NCBI GenBank assembly: GCA_028716365.1
Contig: JAQUPZ010000002.1
Span: 372,001 to 436,000 of the forward strand
Source: Kiritimatiellia bacterium
GTDB taxonomy: Bacteria > Verrucomicrobiota > Kiritimatiellia > UBA8416 > YA12-FULL-48-11
Direction of reading: 5' to 3'
Length of the DNA stretch: 64,000 nucleotides
Positions within the stretch are counted from its first letter, which is position 1, and each line of letters starts with the position of its first letter. Shown here in pieces: positions 53,897 through 62,902 of the stretch. A program made the position numbers and the translations under genes. A model generated the notes under the pieces. It had not been told where the DNA came from. It saw only the letters and a list, made by a program, of their open reading frames with translations, and ran no database searches.

Positions 53897-54783
53897 CATG
53901 CCCTCGGATGAAATTTCTCATGTACTGACTTCAACCTGCCCTGATCAACATGAGTATATATCTGGGTTGTTGCTATGTCAGCATGTCCCAGCATCTCCTG
54001 AATAACACGCAATGGGGCCCCATTCGCCAAAAGATGGCTGGCAAATGAATGCCTCATTGTGTGCGGGGAAACCCGTCTTTTTATTCCGGCTTTTCGCGCA
54101 TAACTCTTGATCAGTTTCCAGATTCCCTTTCGCGAAAAATTCTTTCCCCGGTATGTAAGGAAAACATGACGAACCGGTTTGTCCCTGGCATATGCCGGCC
54201 GTGCATCAGCAAGATATCGCTGGAGGCAAATTCGCGCCTTGTCACCAAACGGCACAATCCGCACTTTACTGCCCTTACCGAGACAACGAATGTATCCTTC
54301 GTCAAAATGAATATCCTCGAGTTTCAATTCAGCCGCCTCCGAAACCCTCAAGCCGGTTGCATACATTAACTCCAGCAATGCCTTGTCACGTATGGATGGA
54401 TTATCATCACCCAGCGGCACCTCCAGCATCCGCTCAACCTCTTTGAGGGACATAACTTCGGGCAGGACCTTCCAGAGTTTTGGGGAATCCATCACCTCTG
54501 CAACATTACGCACCAGGAGCGACTCATGTTGAAGATACCGGAAAAAAATCTTTATTGCCACCAATCTCCTGGAGATCGAATTTACTCGCAAACCCCTCTC
54601 TTTTTCAGCCATCAGATAATCCAACAGGTGCTTCCTATCAACCATGTTGAACGATTTAACACCCTTGCGTTCGAGGAAATGGACAAACCTCGTCAGGTCA
54701 TCACCATATGCCGCACGGGTATTTGCGCTTAACCCCCGCTCGAGCGACAGATAATCCAGGAATTGCTCAACGAGTGCATTCAT
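53896..54783 (-). CDS. xerD: Site-specific tyrosine recombinase XerD-like
   Basis: A recombinase of 295 residues that resolves chromosome dimers at dif sites with a XerC partner. The SAM-like N-terminal domain is followed by the catalytic domain with A-T-G-L-R-V-S-E (Arg), H-T-M-R-H-S-F-A-S-H (HxxR) and L-G-H-A...Y-T-H (Tyr nucleophile). No attachment site or integrated element lies beside it, so I take it as housekeeping. It is coupled to rnc. Confidence 0.92.
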   Translation of the reverse strand: MNALVEQFLDYLSLERGLSANTRAAYGDDLTRFVHFLERKGVKSFNMVDRKHLLDYLMAEKERGLRVNSISRRLVAIKIFFRYLQHESLLVRNVAEVMDSPKLWKVLPEVMSLKEVERMLEVPLGDDNPSIRDKALLELMYATGLRVSEAAELKLEDIHFDEGYIRCLGKGSKVRIVPFGDKARICLQRYLADARPAYARDKPVRHVFLTYRGKNFSRKGIWKLIKSYARKAGIKRRVSPHTMRHSFASHLLANGAPLRVIQEMLGHADIATTQIYTHVDQGRLKSVHEKFHPRA

Positions 54784-54810
54784 TATTTGGAAGAAGATAT
54801 AAGGGCTGTA

Positions 54811-55143
54811 TTATTTACATTCCGGCGGCAGCGCTTTGACTGCCTCAGCCTTTGCCGGAACTTCATTTGCCTGAAATCCAGCTTCCGCTATGGCAAATTC
54901 AATATTTTTCCGGGCAATTACCAAACTGTCGTACCTGACAATTACGATCCTTTTCGCAAAATCGACATCTATCTTATCGGGCTGGACACCAGCCTGTCTG
55001 CCTACTGCGTTCGCCACAATCTGCGCACATGTTTTGTTTTTCATTTCCGGAACTTTAATTTCAACGGTCCGGATGTCCGACTGCCGGCAGGAAGTACATA
55101 CAACCAGCAGTAGTATAAAAGCCATGAATCCCGACAATTTCAT
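54811..55143 (-). CDS. Small lipoprotein with HMA-like fold
   Basis: The 110-residue protein has a signal sequence (L-L-L-V-V) with a Cys that could carry lipid (C-T-S-C). The following V-E-I-K-V-P-E-M-K-N-K-T-C and V-D-F-A-K-R-I-V-I-V-R-Y pattern resembles the heavy-metal-associated (HMA) fold, but the M-x-C-x-x-C metal site is reduced to one Cys. Function unknown. Confidence 0.65.
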   Translation of the reverse strand: MKLSGFMAFILLLVVCTSCRQSDIRTVEIKVPEMKNKTCAQIVANAVGRQAGVQPDKIDVDFAKRIVIVRYDSLVIARKNIEFAIAEAGFQANEVPAKAEAVKALPPECK

Positions 55144-55459
55144 GAGAAAAAATTACAAAATCATCCTTAAAAAGTACAGAACTATGTCGGACAGCAACGA
55201 TTGACAACTTAAAACAAACCGGGAATAAATCGGTATCTGACTTTTCCCATATATTCCCTATAAACCGGGTCATAGGAGAAACCGTTTCCCGTAACAGCAT
55301 GTACTACAATTTCCAGTTTATGACAGACTGTCGGGGTATCTTCCAGCATTTTCTTTGCACAACAGTCGCAATACTGTTAGTATCCCAGCCCGTAAATTAA
55401 TTATCAAGCATGCATTGCATGCCTGTATGGTCCTGACAATCGAAAAAAAGGAAACCAAT
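55144..55459. other. Intergenic region between divergent genes
   Basis: This 316-base stretch separates the lipoprotein (minus) from ilvD (plus). It contains GCATGC-att-GCATGC (about 55409-55423), but no T-box, attenuator or strong promoter can be shown. A TTGCAC/TAGTAT pair with 17-base spacing near 55360 is the best promoter candidate, and it is weak. Confidence 0.5.
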
Positions 55460-57127
55460 ATGAACAGCGATCAAATAAAGAATGGATGGGAAAGAGCTCC
55501 TCATCGCAGTCTACTGAGGGCAACCGGCATACGTTCTGAAGATTTCAAGAAACCATTCATCGGAGTCTGTAATTCTTTTACCCAGATTATTCCCGGCCAC
55601 GTTCACCTGGACAAGGTTGGCCGGTATATCAAGGCTCAAATTACAAAGGCTGGCGGTGTTCCAATCGAGTTCAATACCATCGGTATCTGTGATGGTATAG
55701 CCATGGGACACTCTGGCATGAAGTATTCTCTTCCCAGCCGGGAACTGATCGCTGACTGCGTGGAATCCATGGTTAAGGCCCATTGTTTTGACGCCCTTGT
55801 CTGCATACCTAATTGTGACAAAATCGTTCCCGGCATGTTAATGGGGGCTTTGCGTTGTAATATTCCGACTCTGATTGTAAGTGGGGGACCCATGGCCGCA
55901 GGTAAAATGCCCGACGGCAGGATAATCGACCTGATCAGTGTGTTCGAAGGTGTTGCGTCTCATCGTACGGGCAAGATTAAAGATGCCGAACTGCAGACTA
56001 TTGAAGAAAATGCCTGTCCCGGATGTGGATCATGTTCTGGAATGTTCACAGCCAATTCCATGAACTGCCTCTGCGAGGCGCTGGGAATCGCCCTGCCTGG
56101 CAACGGTACTGTACTTGCCGTTGATCCGGACAGAAAGAAAATCTACAGGCAGGCTGCCAAAAGAATCGTTGAAATGGCTTTGTCAGGCAAACCACTTCCC
56201 CGCGATATCGTCACAGAACAGGCACTGGATAATGCTTTTGCGCTGGATATGGCAATGGGAGGAAGCACCAATACTGTCCTTCATGCGCTCGCCATAGCAC
56301 ACGAGGCAGGATTTAAATATAACCTCGACCGTATAAACAACATATCCAATAAGTGTCCAAATATTTGCAAAGTGGCGCCCTCTTCTCCGTATCACGTGGA
56401 AGATGTTGACCGTGCCGGCGGTGTCAGTGCCATAATGCGAAGGATCGCTGACATTCCCGGCCTGATAAACAGGGATTGCCCCACAGTTACAGGTAAAACA
56501 ATCTGGCATAACATAGCACGGGCAAAAGTCAGTGATGAAGCAGTTATACGTCCTCTTGGTACCCCCTATTCATCTGACGGTGGCCTTACCGTCTTAACGG
56601 GCAACCTTGCGGAAGGAGGCGCAGTCGTCAAGAAAGCCGGCGTTGCCGCCAATATGCTGAAATTTGAAGGCAAAGCCATAATCTTCGATTCCCAGGAAGA
56701 TGCATGTAAAGGAATTCTGGAAGGCCGTGTAAAAGCCGGCCATGTAGTTGTAATCCGCTACGAAGGTCCAAAGGGCGGACCGGGTATGCAGGAAATGCTG
56801 GGGCCAACATCATACATCATGGGACAGGGACTGGGCGAAAGTGTTGCCCTGATAACCGATGGTCGTTTTTCCGGAGGTACACGAGGCGCCTGTATCGGGC
56901 ACGTATCTCCTGAAGCCGCAGAAGGCGGACTGATCGGCCTGCTTAAGGATGGTGATACGGTCAGAATTGACATACCAGGCCACAAGATTGAAGCCTGCCT
57001 GTCCAAAGAAGAGATTGATCGCCGACGTGCCCAATTCAAACCGTTCACGCCGCGAATAAATACCGGTTACCTGAAAAGATATTCTCAGATTGTGCAGAAT
57101 GCCGGTACCGGCGCAATAGTTCAGTAA
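55460..57127 (+). CDS. ilvD: Dihydroxy-acid dehydratase
   Basis: An iron-sulfur enzyme of branched-chain amino acid synthesis, giving 2-ketoisovalerate and 2-keto-3-methylvalerate. [10 protein letters not shown] and [12 protein letters not shown] supply cluster Cys. Start ATG 55460 is preferred, since the longer frame before it lacks family features; AAAGGAAA precedes it. Length 555 is standard. Confidence 0.95.
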   Translation: MNSDQIKNGWERAPHRSLLRATGIRSEDFKKPFIGVCNSFTQIIPGHVHLDKVGRYIKAQITKAGGVPIEFNTIGICDGIAMGHSGMKYSLPSRELIADCVESMVKAHCFDALVCIPNCDKIVPGMLMGALRCNIPTLIVSGGPMAAGKMPDGRIIDLISVFEGVASHRTGKIKDAELQTIEENACPGCGSCSGMFTANSMNCLCEALGIALPGNGTVLAVDPDRKKIYRQAAKRIVEMALSGKPLPRDIVTEQALDNAFALDMAMGGSTNTVLHALAIAHEAGFKYNLDRINNISNKCPNICKVAPSSPYHVEDVDRAGGVSAIMRRIADIPGLINRDCPTVTGKTIWHNIARAKVSDEAVIRPLGTPYSSDGGLTVLTGNLAEGGAVVKKAGVAANMLKFEGKAIIFDSQEDACKGILEGRVKAGHVVVIRYEGPKGGPGMQEMLGPTSYIMGQGLGESVALITDGRFSGGTRGACIGHVSPEAAEGGLIGLLKDGDTVRIDIPGHKIEACLSKEEIDRRRAQFKPFTPRINTGYLKRYSQIVQNAGTGAIVQ

Positions 57128-57143
57128 GTCGTGTTTAAGCCTA

Positions 57144-58388
57144 GTGAAATGTGTTGCCTTCAAAACTGTTGGCTGCAGACTAAACCAGGCGGAAACTGCC
57201 ACCATGGCAGCATCCTTCAAGGCCGCTGGATGGAAAATAGTGCCGTTTGGTCAGGCCTGTGATGTTTGCGTCATAAACACCTGCACTGTGACTTCAAAGG
57301 CAGAACGAGACTGCCTGAGACTGTCCCGTTCAGTCAAACGTTCGAACAAAAATACAAAAGTTATTCTTGCCGGCTGTGCCGCTGAAGTAAATGGAGAGCG
57401 GCTTATCAAAGAAGGATGGGCTGATATCACAGCTGGACAAGATGTTAAATTCCGGCTTCCAGAATTGCTTCAGACACACAATTTCAAGACAGAGACAAAA
57501 GTATTCAGACGCCATGACACAACACCTGTTTTCGACTCAACACGGGCACTAATCAAAGTTCAAGACGGGTGCGACTTTTGCTGTTCCTATTGCATAGTCC
57601 CTTCGGCCCGTGGTCAACCAACCAGTCGCGCTTTCCATGAGATTATTAATGAAGCCAAAGCCCTTGCCGACCATGGTTACAAAGAAATAGTACTGACTGG
57701 TGCAAATCTTGGGTGCTACAGGGACCATTCCAGGCAAATAACCGACCTTCTGGACAAGGTTGAGAATATTCCGGGGATATCGCGCATCAGACTTAGTTCC
57801 ATAGAACTTTCCACTGTGGAACACGAAATTATTGATTACATGACAAATTCAGACAAACTATGCCGGAGTATCCACATACCGATGCAGAGTGGTGATAACA
57901 ACATATTGCGGCTAATGGGTCGACGTTATACTGTCGAACAATATATCGAGCTCATAGAATACGCTGTATCGAGAATACCATTACTTGGACTTGGAACAGA
58001 TATACTCGTAGGCTTTCCCGGTGAAACAGAAGAAGCATTTGACAATACGCTTCAATTGGTTAACAGGTTACCGTTCAGTAATCTTCACATATTTTCGTAC
58101 AGTAAAAGACCGGGGACAAAAGCTGCCGAAATAACAGGTCAAGTTGATGAAAAAACAAAAAAATGCCGATCCAGGACTCTTATTGACCTTGGAAAAAGGA
58201 AAAAACAGTTATTTGCGCAGAAATTCATAGGCCGAGAAGTCTCAGTACTCATTGAGAATGTGCAAAGAAATACAGGTTCCGGCTGGACGGGAGAATATAT
58301 TCAGGCAGAAATCCCCGTTTCCAAAGGAAATTACAACCAAATCATCCCTTTTATCCCTCACTTATTTTCAGGTTATGTTCTGAAATAA
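57144..58388 (+). CDS. mtaB: tRNA (N6-threonylcarbamoyl-A37) methylthiotransferase MtaB
   Basis: A radical SAM enzyme that methylthiolates t6A37 in tRNAs reading ANN codons. N-terminal MTTase cysteines are in G-C-R-L-N-Q, I-N-T-C-T-V-T and A-G-C-A-A-E; the radical SAM motif is C-D-F-C-C-S-Y-C (C-x3-C-x2-C). A partial TRAM-like end closes the protein. It uses a GTG start at 57144, 16 bases after ilvD; no strong ribosome-binding site. Confidence 0.92.
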   Translation: MKCVAFKTVGCRLNQAETATMAASFKAAGWKIVPFGQACDVCVINTCTVTSKAERDCLRLSRSVKRSNKNTKVILAGCAAEVNGERLIKEGWADITAGQDVKFRLPELLQTHNFKTETKVFRRHDTTPVFDSTRALIKVQDGCDFCCSYCIVPSARGQPTSRAFHEIINEAKALADHGYKEIVLTGANLGCYRDHSRQITDLLDKVENIPGISRIRLSSIELSTVEHEIIDYMTNSDKLCRSIHIPMQSGDNNILRLMGRRYTVEQYIELIEYAVSRIPLLGLGTDILVGFPGETEEAFDNTLQLVNRLPFSNLHIFSYSKRPGTKAAEITGQVDEKTKKCRSRTLIDLGKRKKQLFAQKFIGREVSVLIENVQRNTGSGWTGEYIQAEIPVSKGNYNQIIPFIPHLFSGYVLK

Positions 58389-58465
58389 GCAGTTATCCCT
58401 TTTTTTTAACTTGCGTAAGTTTCTGATATAGTGTGAAATACGACAGAAATTACTGGAGTACAGAA

Positions 58466-60169
58466 ATGAAGTGGTCCAAAACAATAATCCCAACCCTGAG
58501 AGACAATCCTCAGGAAGCAGAAATAGACAGCCATAAACTGATGTTAAGAGCCGGTTTGATACGAAAACTCGGTGGTGGCCTCTATACCTTCTTGCCGCTA
58601 GGGCTCAGAGCTCTTCGCAAGGTTGAGAATATCATCCGCGAAGAAATGGATCGTGCCGGGGCACTTGAGGTCCTGATGCCTGCACTTCAACCACGGGAAA
58701 TTTGGGATACCTCTGAACGCTACGAAACCATGCAAAATGTTCTTTACCATGTATTTGACAGGCAGAAAAGAGAAATGCTTCTCGGTCCGACACACGAAGA
58801 AGTCATTACTGATCTCGTTGCAAGGGAAATAAGTTCTTACCGTCAAATGCCAAAAACCTTTTACCAGATCCAAACCAAATTCCGTGACGAAATCAGACCC
58901 AGGTTCGGGCTGATGCGCGCCAAAGAATTCATTATGAAAGACGCCTATAGCTTCGATACTGGATGGGACGAGGCTGACGCCAGTTACCAGGCAATGTACG
59001 ACGCCTATACCCGAATTTTTCAGCGTTGTGGTCTCAGAACAAAGACCGTTGAAGCCGATACAGGTGCCATCGGTGGCAAATGGTCCCATGAATTCATGGT
59101 TATGGCTGATTCCGGCGAAGACGGTATCGTCGAATGCGAAGCCTGTTCCTATGCTGCCAACCTTGAGAAAGCAGAACGCGCACTTCCGGTAACAAAGGTT
59201 TTCCCTGATAATGACAAATTACCAGAAGAAATTTCAACACCCGGCATGAGGACAATCGATGAGGTCTCCGGCTTCCTGAAAAGTGAACCAATGCGTCTGA
59301 TTAAAACCCTTATTTACCTGATAAACGGCAACCCTACAGCCATTCTCGTAGCCGGTGACCGGGAAATCAATGAACATAAGATTGCCAGATTACTTGAAAC
59401 ATCGAACGTTATGCTCGCTGACGATAAGACAATTGAGAAAGCTACGGGAGCTCCGGTTGGTTTTGCCGGTCCGGTCGGTCTGAATATCCCTGTCTACGCC
59501 GACATAGGTCTTCGCGGTTATTCTGGCGCGATAACAGGTGCAAACAAGAAAGACACGCATTTGCTAAACGTTGACCTTGAACGGGATGCAAAAATACAAT
59601 CATACATGGATTTATGTACTGTCAAAGAAGGTGACAAATGTCCCAGATGCCAAGCCAGTCTTAAGGAAAAAAGAGGTATAGAAGTAGGTCACGTTTTTAA
59701 ACTTGGAACAAAGTATTCCGAGAAGTTCTCCGCCATTTATCTTGATGAAAAAGGCGAGAAAAAACCCGTTGTCATGGGCTGTTATGGAATTGGCGTAACA
59801 CGAACTCTTCAGTCCGTTATCGAGCAGAGTCATGATGCAAAGGGAATAATCTGGCCGGTAAGCGTTGCGCCTTATTCAGTCGTGATTGTTGTTCCAAATA
59901 CCGGACACAATGACAGTGTAAAAGCTGCCGAAACTCTTATGGCGAGCTTGGAGCAGAAAAAAATTGACGTTCTACTGGATGACAGGGACGAAAGACCAGG
60001 CGTCAAGTTCAATGATGCTGATCTGTTGGGTTTCCCTATCCGCGTGGTGATTAGCGAACGCTCATTGGCAAAGAACAGTATCGAAATTAAACTGCGCAGC
60101 GCCGAAAAGGCCGAGATTATTCCAATCGACCTGGGAGAATCCCGAATTCTGGAACTGTGTAAGACTTAA
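58466..60169 (+). CDS. proS: Prolyl-tRNA synthetase (bacterial type, with editing domain)
   Basis: A class II synthetase with core motifs, for example P-R-F-G-L-M-R-A-K-E-F and a T-H-E-E-V segment, and an inserted editing domain (about 220-400, with G-D-R-E-I-N-E-H-K). C-terminal anticodon domain has D-D-R-D-E-R-P-G-V-K-F. The ATG at 58466 follows GGAG at good spacing; the GTG-started extension upstream is not needed. Length 567. Confidence 0.96.
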   Translation: MKWSKTIIPTLRDNPQEAEIDSHKLMLRAGLIRKLGGGLYTFLPLGLRALRKVENIIREEMDRAGALEVLMPALQPREIWDTSERYETMQNVLYHVFDRQKREMLLGPTHEEVITDLVAREISSYRQMPKTFYQIQTKFRDEIRPRFGLMRAKEFIMKDAYSFDTGWDEADASYQAMYDAYTRIFQRCGLRTKTVEADTGAIGGKWSHEFMVMADSGEDGIVECEACSYAANLEKAERALPVTKVFPDNDKLPEEISTPGMRTIDEVSGFLKSEPMRLIKTLIYLINGNPTAILVAGDREINEHKIARLLETSNVMLADDKTIEKATGAPVGFAGPVGLNIPVYADIGLRGYSGAITGANKKDTHLLNVDLERDAKIQSYMDLCTVKEGDKCPRCQASLKEKRGIEVGHVFKLGTKYSEKFSAIYLDEKGEKKPVVMGCYGIGVTRTLQSVIEQSHDAKGIIWPVSVAPYSVVIVVPNTGHNDSVKAAETLMASLEQKKIDVLLDDRDERPGVKFNDADLLGFPIRVVISERSLAKNSIEIKLRSAEKAEIIPIDLGESRILELCKT

Positions 60170-60180
60170 AGGTGTAAAAC

Positions 60181-61209
60181 ATGATTATCGTACTTAAATC
60201 GCATTCATCTCTTAAAGAAGTCAAAACAGTTGAAAAAGCTGTACGTGATCTGGGATATGATCCTCATACCATTCGTGGCGTAGTCAGGACAGTAGTAGCG
60301 GCAGTGGGTGACGAGACATCCCACCAAAGTCTTGAAATACTTGAAAGTCTTAACTGTGTAGAACGCGTAATTCCGATCCAGAAACGCTATAAACTTGTCA
60401 GCCGGGAAGCCCAGCCAGGAACCACTCAGATCAAGGTTGGTCCGTTAACGATTGGAGGAGGTACATTCCATGTTATCGCCGGCCCCTGTTCCGTCGAAAG
60501 CATGGAACAAATGCTTGCAATCGCAAAGGCTGTGAAAGCCGCAGGTGCAACACTCCTCCGGGGTGGTGTCTTCAAACCCAGGACTTCACCTTATGACTTC
60601 CAGGGACTTGGTATCGAAGGACTGGCCATTTTGAAGGCTGCAAAGCAAGCTGTTGGCCTGCCTATTGTCTCGGAAATTACACGACAAACAGATCTCAACT
60701 CCATGCTCGATGTGGTTGATGTGCTTCAAATTGGCGCTAGGAACGCAATGAATTATTCACTTCTTGAAGCTGTGGCAAAATCGGGAAAACCTGTACTTTT
60801 AAAACGCGGCATGGCTTCAACCGTCGAGGAGTGGCTGCTTGCCGCGGAATATATTGCAAAAAACGGTAACCCCAATGTTATCCTCTGTGAACGTGGAATA
60901 AGGACATTCGAGAATGCAACGCGCAACACGCTTGACATCAGCGCTGTAGCGCTCGCCAAGCAGGAATGTAATCTACCGGTTTTCGTGGACCCAAGCCATG
61001 CTGCAGGGCGTCGAGATTTGATCCCCGCCCTCTCCAAAGCAGCAATCGCAACAGGTGCCGATGGACTGATGATCGAAGTTCATAATCATCCCGAAGAAGC
61101 GCTCAGCGATTCGTCTCAACAGCTGACACCACAAAAATTCGCACAATTGATAAAATCTCTTGCACCTTTATTAAAAGCTTCAGATATGAAGATCGGGAAA
61201 GTTAAGTAA
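60181..61209 (+). CDS. aroF: 3-deoxy-7-phosphoheptulonate (DAHP) synthase, AroA-beta type
   Basis: Condenses PEP and erythrose-4-phosphate in the first shikimate step. The N-terminal ferredoxin-like regulatory domain (about 1-70) goes with I-A-G-P-C-S-V-E-S, R-G-G-V-F-K-P-R-T-S-P and the V-D-P-S-H-A-A-G-R-R motif. Length 342. The proS stop is 11 bases upstream. The regulatory domain suggests end-product feedback, though the effector cannot be read. Confidence 0.95.
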   Translation: MIIVLKSHSSLKEVKTVEKAVRDLGYDPHTIRGVVRTVVAAVGDETSHQSLEILESLNCVERVIPIQKRYKLVSREAQPGTTQIKVGPLTIGGGTFHVIAGPCSVESMEQMLAIAKAVKAAGATLLRGGVFKPRTSPYDFQGLGIEGLAILKAAKQAVGLPIVSEITRQTDLNSMLDVVDVLQIGARNAMNYSLLEAVAKSGKPVLLKRGMASTVEEWLLAAEYIAKNGNPNVILCERGIRTFENATRNTLDISAVALAKQECNLPVFVDPSHAAGRRDLIPALSKAAIATGADGLMIEVHNHPEEALSDSSQQLTPQKFAQLIKSLAPLLKASDMKIGKVK

Positions 61210-61228
61210 AAACGGAAGGAGGTCAAAC

Positions 61229-61510
61229 ATGACCAAGAGAGATCTAGTCGTACGCATATCGAAGGAAACAGGAGTGATTCAGCAAGACGTTTATACCGTC
61301 ATGCAGAAAACACTCGACTATATTACCGAAGCACTGGTTAAAGGTGAAAACGTTGAATTCCGCGATTTCGGTGTATTCGAGGTTTGTACACGGAAACCCC
61401 GTATTGGTCGTAATCCAAACAAACCTGAAAACGTTGTACAGATTCCGGCACGCAAAATTGTGAAATTCAAGGCCGGCAAAATCATGAAAGCACGCGTTCT
61501 TCAGTCTTAG
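61229..61510 (+). CDS. HU/IHF-family DNA-binding protein
   Basis: A 93-residue nucleoid protein with the conserved arm G-R-N-P-N-K-P and an HU-type start M-T-K-R-D-L-V. AAGGAGGT lies 5 bases before the ATG, so expression is probably high. The arm sequence (G-R-N-P) is close to IHF/HU; which one it is cannot be said. It lies between aroF and hisS. Confidence 0.93.
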   Translation: MTKRDLVVRISKETGVIQQDVYTVMQKTLDYITEALVKGENVEFRDFGVFEVCTRKPRIGRNPNKPENVVQIPARKIVKFKAGKIMKARVLQS

Positions 61511-61567
61511 TTTGTTTTATCTGTACTGACCCGAGAGAAATAGCGGCATGTACATTCAGGAGTATTA

Positions 61568-62851
61568 ATGAGTCAGGGCGATTCCTCATTCAATCCCCCA
61601 CGCGGAATGCGAGATTTTTATCCTGAAGATATGATCTTGCGAAACGCAACATTCGGCGCGTGGACCGCTGCAGCGGCACGTTTCGGGTTTCAATCTTACG
61701 ATTCCTGCGTTGTTGAATCGCTCGATCTTCTGAAAAGAAAATCCGGCGAAGAAGTAGTTGATCAGATTTATACTTTCGCAGACAAGAGCGGTCGCGAACT
61801 GGCTCTCAGACCAGAAATGACTCCGACTCTTGCAAGAATGATTGCAGCCCGTCAGCGTACTCTGAGTTTTCCATTAAAATGGTCTGCGATAGCCCAGTGT
61901 TTCCGTTATGAACGAATGACGAAAGGGAGAAAAAGGGAACATTATCAGTGGAATTTAGATATCGTCGGGGAATCATCAGTATCGGCGGAAAGCGAAGTAA
62001 TAGCTACCGCGTTGTATGCGCTCGGTCTAATGGGATTAGGAAAAGACAAGTTGTGTGTCCATTTCAACAGCAGATCTCTTTTATCTCTTCTGCTGAACCA
62101 TATCGGCATCCCGGCTGCACACCATCAACAAACATTCCTGGCCCTGGATAAAAGGGGAAAGATAAGCGACGAGGAAATAACCGCCCTGCTCAATGCGGCA
62201 GGCATTGACAAACCAAATATTGATAAAATTTTTCAGCTTACCCAAATTTCTACATTGGACGAAGTTTTCGAAAGACTCGGCAAATCACCCTTGCCATGCC
62301 AGCAGATAATAAGGTTCATGGAACTCATTGATGCCCAAGGGATAAGAGATTCTGTTATGTTCGACATATCCGTTATCAGAGGACTTTCTTATTACACTGG
62401 TATTGTTTTTGAAGCTTTTGATACTGACAGAAAATTCCGTGCAATTTTCGGCGGTGGACGTTATGACAACCTGCTAGCCGATGTTGGCGGCACCCCCGCA
62501 ACGGGTGTCGGGCTTGGGTTTGGTGATGTTGTAATAGCAGAAATTCTGGCCGTAAACGATAAGGTGCCCGTAGCCAATCAGTCGCAGGTTACAGCAATTG
62601 GCTTCATGGAAGATAATCAACACCTGCAAGCCGTTTCGATAGCAACCGCCTTGAGACATAAAGGAACGAGTGTTGACTTAGCCACACACAGCGAGAAACC
62701 AAAAGGATTTTTCTCAAGAACGGGCAAAGCTGGTTTCAAGCAGGCAATATACGTCGGCCCTGATGATATTAATTCTGGTACTGTAAGAATCAAAGATCTT
62801 GCAACCAGAAATGAACAGATTATCAAGATTTCGGAGATCACAGGATCCTGA
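61568..62851 (+). CDS. hisS: Histidyl-tRNA synthetase
   Basis: A class II synthetase with P-R-G-M-R-D-F near the start, R-P-E-M-T-P-T-L-A-R motif, F-R-Y-E-R (motif 2), and G-G-R-Y-D-N-L (histidine A/B region) with a C-terminal anticodon domain. Length 427 is normal. The start at 61568 follows AGGAG (61559-61563). Confidence 0.96.
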   Translation: MSQGDSSFNPPRGMRDFYPEDMILRNATFGAWTAAAARFGFQSYDSCVVESLDLLKRKSGEEVVDQIYTFADKSGRELALRPEMTPTLARMIAARQRTLSFPLKWSAIAQCFRYERMTKGRKREHYQWNLDIVGESSVSAESEVIATALYALGLMGLGKDKLCVHFNSRSLLSLLLNHIGIPAAHHQQTFLALDKRGKISDEEITALLNAAGIDKPNIDKIFQLTQISTLDEVFERLGKSPLPCQQIIRFMELIDAQGIRDSVMFDISVIRGLSYYTGIVFEAFDTDRKFRAIFGGGRYDNLLADVGGTPATGVGLGFGDVVIAEILAVNDKVPVANQSQVTAIGFMEDNQHLQAVSIATALRHKGTSVDLATHSEKPKGFFSRTGKAGFKQAIYVGPDDINSGTVRIKDLATRNEQIIKISEITGS

Positions 62852-62902
62852 TAAATATGTACCGCCTGTGAAGTTACAGTATTTTTAACTGACAGGATAA
62901 CT

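Noticed and set aside
55405-55425. GCATGC-att-GCATGC before ilvD as an operator
   Set aside because: GCATGC is itself palindromic and short; without conservation data it is not evidence of a regulator site.
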